DNA of 64,000 nt, taken from NCBI GenBank assembly GCA_015680685.1, contig MNCI01006063.1, positions 98,911 to 162,910 on the forward strand, in the 5' to 3' direction. Below, one piece after another: positions 59,740 to 64,000 of the stretch; the stretch's first letter is position 1, and every line of letters begins with the position of its first letter. The notes under the pieces were generated by a model. That model was not told where the DNA came from, searched no databases, and was given only the letters and a program-made list of their open reading frames with translations. A program made the translations under genes and the position numbers. Origin of the DNA: Gnetum montanum (taxonomy: Eukaryota > Streptophyta > Gnetopsida > Gnetales > Gnetaceae).

Positions 59740-60470
59740 GTTGGGCCTACGATCTCTATTATTGGGACTACACTCCAGAGCGTAGTCCGCACAAAAATGG
59801 CCAATTTTGCAAATTTTCCTAAGTGTCAAGCCAATGGTTGCAGAGTATGGTTGGCATGGAAAAAATAATTTGAAAAATCTTCTAACTATTGACTATGCTT
59901 CCTACTATGCTCTAGAGCATAGTTAGCATAGTCTACACAGAGGCACTAGTTTTTGCAAGATTTTTTCTAAGTGCTAAACTATGCTCTCCACTATTGGGAC
60001 TATGCTCCAATGTGTAGTTAGCGTAGTTAGCATGGAAATACATTTTTTGCAGAATTTGTCTAACTATTGAGACTATGCTCCAGAGCGTGGTCAATGTAAT
60101 CATGTAGAACAACCTCTAGAAGCCTCTAGAACATAGCACCGGACTTCACCTCAACTTCAACACTCCTCCGGAAAGCAAGATCAACAACCTACATTTCTTT
60201 TTCATCCCTTCCCATTTGTCCCAAATTGTACCTACACTCAACACCACTTGAGAGAGTGGATAGCGTAGTCTCCAAACTTGCACTGTTTTGCATTTTTAGG
60301 TACATTGTGATATTCTCAACATTCACACATGTAGTTATGTAGTGTAGTCATAGTTTGGTAGTCTTATAGGGTTCATTGAAGTACCACCAGAGCATCGTTT
60401 ACTTTAGTGGAGAGCATAGTTAGGTGTAGCATAGTCCCAACTGTCCCACTACCCCGTGGAAGTCTCTCTA
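59740..60470. repeat. Array of a palindromic ACTATGCTC/GAGCATAGT motif
   Basis: Copies at 59767-59786, 59904-59923 (perfect 20-bp palindrome ACTATGCTCTAGAGCATAGT), 59999-60018 and 60072-60091, plus half-sites such as GAGAGCATAGTTAG near 60410. A further half-site lies outside, near 60829. They lie upstream of a TATA box at 60493, as U3 enhancer elements of an LTR would. Confidence 0.75.
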
Positions 60471-60492
60471 CAATTCACAATAGCCCTAACTC

Positions 60493-60500
60493 TATAAATA
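60493..60500 (+). promoter_or_regulatory. TATA box (TATAAATA)
   Basis: In the context CTCTATAAATACCCC, just downstream of the palindromic array. Probable LTR promoter. Confidence 0.55.
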
Positions 60501-60983
60501 CCCCTATGCTCTACATTCTAGGGGTTGGAAATTTTTGCATTTGATTGGAAAATTCAAAGAGTAACTAGCATTTTGACATTTTCATTGGCAAACTCATTGG
60601 GGTATCTTGGCAAGAGTAGTTTCACACAAGAACTAGCACATGGATAGGCACCTTTGCACACCACCGTAGACCACTATAGCCCATGGGACACTGCAATAGC
60701 CAACCCAATAGGCATAGACTTCATGGGGGGACATTAGTTTTCATAGCCCAAAACACCTTGAGACTATGACTACACTACCTATTGTGCCTTGTTGTACACT
60801 ACGTACCTCCTCACCCTTCTTGTAGTTAACTATGCTCTCCCCATTTTGGGTGGTGCCACTTTCTCTCTCACTCTCTTCCTATGCATTTATTTTAGCATAT
60901 TATTTTCATTCTAGCATTTAATTGCATCTTTCACTATTTTTGCACATAATCATGCATTGACACCTCTGTTTTAGGGGAAAATC

Positions 60984-61301
60984 TTGACTATGGTCACCCC
61001 TGCTAACATCATTGATGCTACAAACATCATCCAAGCACTTAACAATGTTATTGCATCACATTCCATAAGTCCCAGTTTGATTGGAAAGACCATTCTAGGC
61101 ACCTCGTCTCTACCTCCAGCAGGCCCTCACATAGATGTGGGGTTAAGGCTATGCACCCATGAACCTCTTAATGTTCCCATTGTAGACACCAACATTTTTG
61201 GTCGCTATAGTTTTCTGGTGCTAAGAGGAGGGCCTATGCCATTTCCTTCTATGGTCTTCATTGATTGTTGTCTCCCAAGCTCTCTCCACCATCATTGCTA
61301 G
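60984..61301 (+). CDS. Hypothetical ORF, 105 aa
   Basis: Uninterrupted frame about 490 bp after the TATA box, starting MTMVTPANIIDATN. There is no recognised domain, no zinc knuckle and no membrane segment. Its position would suit the start of a gag after an LTR and leader, but no primer site could be identified before it, so it may equally be chance within an LTR. Confidence 0.25.
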   Translation: MTMVTPANIIDATNIIQALNNVIASHSISPSLIGKTILGTSSLPPAGPHIDVGLRLCTHEPLNVPIVDTNIFGRYSFLVLRGGPMPFPSMVFIDCCLPSSLHHHC

Positions 61302-63228
61302 CTCTAGGCTAGTGTAGACCTAACACTCCTGTGGACCTACCATGGTAGTAGCTAGATCTGAGGCTAGCATAGGAGTTGTCTATAGACCAATCTGTTGGCA
61401 CATTTTGGCCATTTCATGGAACAGTAGCCAAGTCATGTTTGTACAGCATCATCACCAATTCTCTAAAATGTGAGGATCTGTAGAATTGTGAAAATTGTTC
61501 TTGTTAACAGCCTTTCATCTGGTTTTCCTTTTGCTAGTTTGTACGGGTATCATATTTCATAAAAGGAAAAACAAAAAGGCCAAATTATAGATTCCCAAGT
61601 GGGGTGAACAATTTTTAAAACTTTCCCTCCAAGAACTCGTCGCAGCCACTGACACTTTCAGTGCAGCTAATTTTCTCCTTAAAATAATACCACTACAAAG
61701 TATGAATTCAACGACTGCTACTGACACAAGAATGATTTAGGGCACGAATCCGCTGAAGCAGAGCATGGTAGATTAGATCAGGAGCAATTTGCAGCCATGA
61801 ATGGTCGTAGAAAATCTGCATTGCCCATCGAAATTGTAGAATCAGAGACAGATGTCTAAGATGCGTTGTAGCTTTTTCATGATTTGCGCATTACCGACAA
61901 AGAAGGACATCTTCTTCTTGAAGATGTTGATTCGGGCCCAAGAGGGTACAATTTGAGCTCTTCACTGATTTACAAACTACCAAGCATCATGGTATCACGA
62001 AGGTCCACCCTCTTGCGATAATGTTGCAAGAACAGTAGCCATATCTTCTCCAGCCAAAGGCAAGGGGCCAGGCATTGGTGTAGAAAGTGCGTTGAATCAA
62101 CAATCGTCTATGTCTCTGCCTCTTGTGTGAACCTCACCTGGGCCATCAAGTCGCAGCAGCAGAGGAAAAATTATTCCTTATTCGCATCAGAATGCAAACT
62201 CAAGCCACCGCCACCTGCACGTCGGCCATCGCCACGGCTACACACAACATCGTTGTTGTTGCATTCAACAAAACATTGCTAGATCAGACCGAACGGATGC
62301 CATGTCTGCTAGAAACATAGTCACAGACCCCCCGACAACACAAGGATCTGGAAGTGTTTACCAAAAGAATGCTGCTCTGCAAGGAGGTCTTGCAATACTA
62401 ATTTTCAACATTACCATCTCAGCTGCGGTTCATTCTTTGGTTTTTCATCAGTTTGCAGAATTTCAGAGCCAAAGGAATTAGGACCCGGATACAGTCTCTA
62501 CAAGGAAGAAAGGTTTCCTAATCGAGGAAGGATGCAAACCAATGTAGAGGAAAAGAACTTCGTTGGTGGAAGGGTTTGGAGTGGTGTAGTGTCATATGGG
62601 TTGCTGGGATCGTGTGTGGGTTTCCAGCAGAGAGTTCTCGTTTCACTATTTTGGGTTGTTATGCTCTTTTCTATGTAGTAGTATGTTGGCTCACAACAAG
62701 CATGTAGTCTGGGGTGTGATAGATCTCTATGGATTAGATCCAGGGTTACTGCTTCAACCTAAGGATCTAGACTTGCTTGAAGTTGGTCGCTCTGGGTCTA
62801 TCATAGGGCCGAAAGACTCTCTGTCATATACCTCATCATTCTCCAGGCATACACACCATCAGGCATGCCTACTGTGCGTTAACATCAACAACAACTTCCA
62901 TATCAAACCTGGAGTACCTCATCGTCATGGCCAGTGGCATCATTGACTACACATTCACAACTACATCGAGGCTATGGTTGTAGAATACAACATTTATTTT
63001 AATTAAATTTTGGTTTTGATGTAAGTAATTTAATTGTTATTATGCTACTGTACGTGTACAAAGTGAGTATTATTATTGATTTAAAAATTTGCATGTGCTA
63101 AGAATTTATATTGGATAGTTATTCAATAGGACAGTTGGCCACCATAGATTTTATTTCTATAGTTGTAACTTTGTGTGAAAGTTGCAACTTCCTAGCCTTA
63201 ATCCCATGATGTTTGTAACCACTACAAA
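61302..63228. other. GC-richer stretch, unassigned
   Basis: About 61600-62960 is less AT-rich than the rest of the window and could be an old coding or LTR segment. A 116-codon frame at 62596-62946 (+) and short frames on the - strand have no motif I recognise. Confidence 0.3.
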
Positions 63229-63400
63229 GGACACTTATCAACTACAACTTGTTTATCTCCATGGTGACCAATTGGCAATTAAAAAGGCCACTTATCAACT
63301 ACAACTTTTTTGTCTCTATGGTGTCCACTTGGCAACTAAATGGGCCGCTTGGCAACTTAATGAGACACTTGTAAATTGTAGCTTTTTATCTCTATAGTGG
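63229..63400. repeat. 57-bp tandem repeat, three units
   Basis: Units start at 63229 and 63286 (GGACACTTATCAACTACAAC and GGCCACTTATCAACTACAAC), with a third, degenerate unit from 63343. It lies shortly upstream of a TATA box. Confidence 0.75.
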
Positions 63401-63486
63401 TTATAACCACCCAAAATAGTTACAACCTCCTAAATGGTTGAGAAAGTTAGATAAGATATTTTAGAATGTAACTACCTTTGGAAACC

Positions 63487-63494
63487 TATAAAAA
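63487..63494 (+). promoter_or_regulatory. TATA box (TATAAAAA)
   Basis: In CCTATAAAAAGGCTTC, about 90 bp after the tandem repeat. Likely an LTR or transposon promoter. The following 500 bp to the window end hold no recognised gene. Confidence 0.5.
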
Positions 63495-64000
63495 GGCTTC
63501 ATGGGTTAGAAGAAAGGAGGGGTCTCATTTTTGGGTCTCACTTATCACACACTTGGGGTCACACATTGTGAAAGATTGCTTGTAAGATGGCTTGCTAAAG
63601 AAAAGATTTCAGCCTCTTTGTCATAGTCATATGAGTTATGCTTATTGTTTTTTATTTTGTTTAAATTGTTTAGCTAGTGGTTTAGATAGTATCATCCTTG
63701 GCAAGTAATTTTGGGATTTTTATATTGCTCTTATTGTTCTTGTTGCCCGATAGAAAATTTCTGTTAAAATTTTGCCAAAGAAGCACTTGTGTTTAAAAGA
63801 CTTAAGAGCATTTTAGTAGTAAATTTTATTATTGTGCAACGTATAAGAACTGCTATTGAGATTGTTGTAAGAGAGCCTCTACTTGTAGTCATGTTGTTGA
63901 ACGATTCAATAGTCAAGAGGGTTCAGAAAATATTTGGTATTTTGATGGGACCAGAATAGCTTCTTTTTATCTTTAAAGTGAATCTCCGTGGTATTTCAAT
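63495..64000. other. Window end, no gene seen
   Basis: Presumably transcribed LTR or leader sequence downstream of the TATA box. The window ends before any coding region. Confidence 0.3.

Noticed and set aside
1-64000. CRISPR arrays, bacterial operons, rRNA genes
   Set aside because: No regularly spaced repeats with unique spacers, no ribosome-binding sites before tandem ORFs and no rRNA-like sequence. Introns and LTR elements show a plant nuclear genome.

Overview
The window looks like nuclear DNA of a land plant with a large, repeat-swollen genome. One intact, intron-bearing plant gene sits in about 60 kb of decayed and nested LTR retrotransposons. A gymnosperm is plausible from the gene spacing and the age of the elements, but that is inference. 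Nothing bacterial, organellar or CRISPR-like was seen.

Layout. (1) 0.8-9.4 kb: a long decayed coding region of unknown function on the + strand, with a conserved N-terminal domain followed by a coiled coil. It is split by a 5.76-kb insertion (3181-8940) that holds two inverted LTR-like sequences and the remnant of an unrelated spliced gene. (2) 10.9-22.95 kb: a + strand chromovirus-like Ty3/gypsy element ('E-A', tRNA-Met type primer site). Its reverse transcriptase is interrupted by a - strand non-autonomous element ('E-B', 13.9-20.06 kb) that has LTRs, a tRNA-Asp primer site, a gag and an accessory ORF but no pol. (3) 24-27 kb: + strand gag fragments of a copia and a gypsy element. (4) 27.34-38.53 kb: an old - strand gypsy element ('E-C') with both LTRs, a candidate 5-bp target duplication and a deleted reverse-transcriptase core. 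(5) 41.04-45.39 kb: the only intact gene, a nine-exon CGI-58/ABHD5-type alpha/beta hydrolase on the - strand, coding for 405 residues. (6) 46.4-58.6 kb: a three-layer nest. A Tat-like pol ('E-F', +) was split by an Athila/Tat-like element ('E-D', -, 46.53-57.30 kb), whose integrase was split in turn by a solo LTR (49.52-50.33 kb). (7) 58.6-64 kb: LTR-like regulatory DNA with a palindromic motif array, a 57-bp tandem repeat and two TATA boxes.

The most notable observation is a domain of about 95 residues, which I cannot assign to a family, followed by a coiled coil. It occurs both in the accessory ORF of E-B (14842-15516) and in the 0.8-9.4 kb coding remnant. A second theme is decay by C-to-T / G-to-A change. 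The four tRNA-Asp primer sites differ from the tRNA complement only by such transitions, and most in-frame stops sit where CAA, CAG, CGA or TGG would be expected.

The hydrolase gene is the only unit here likely to make a functional protein. All the retroelements carry stops, deletions or lost catalytic residues.
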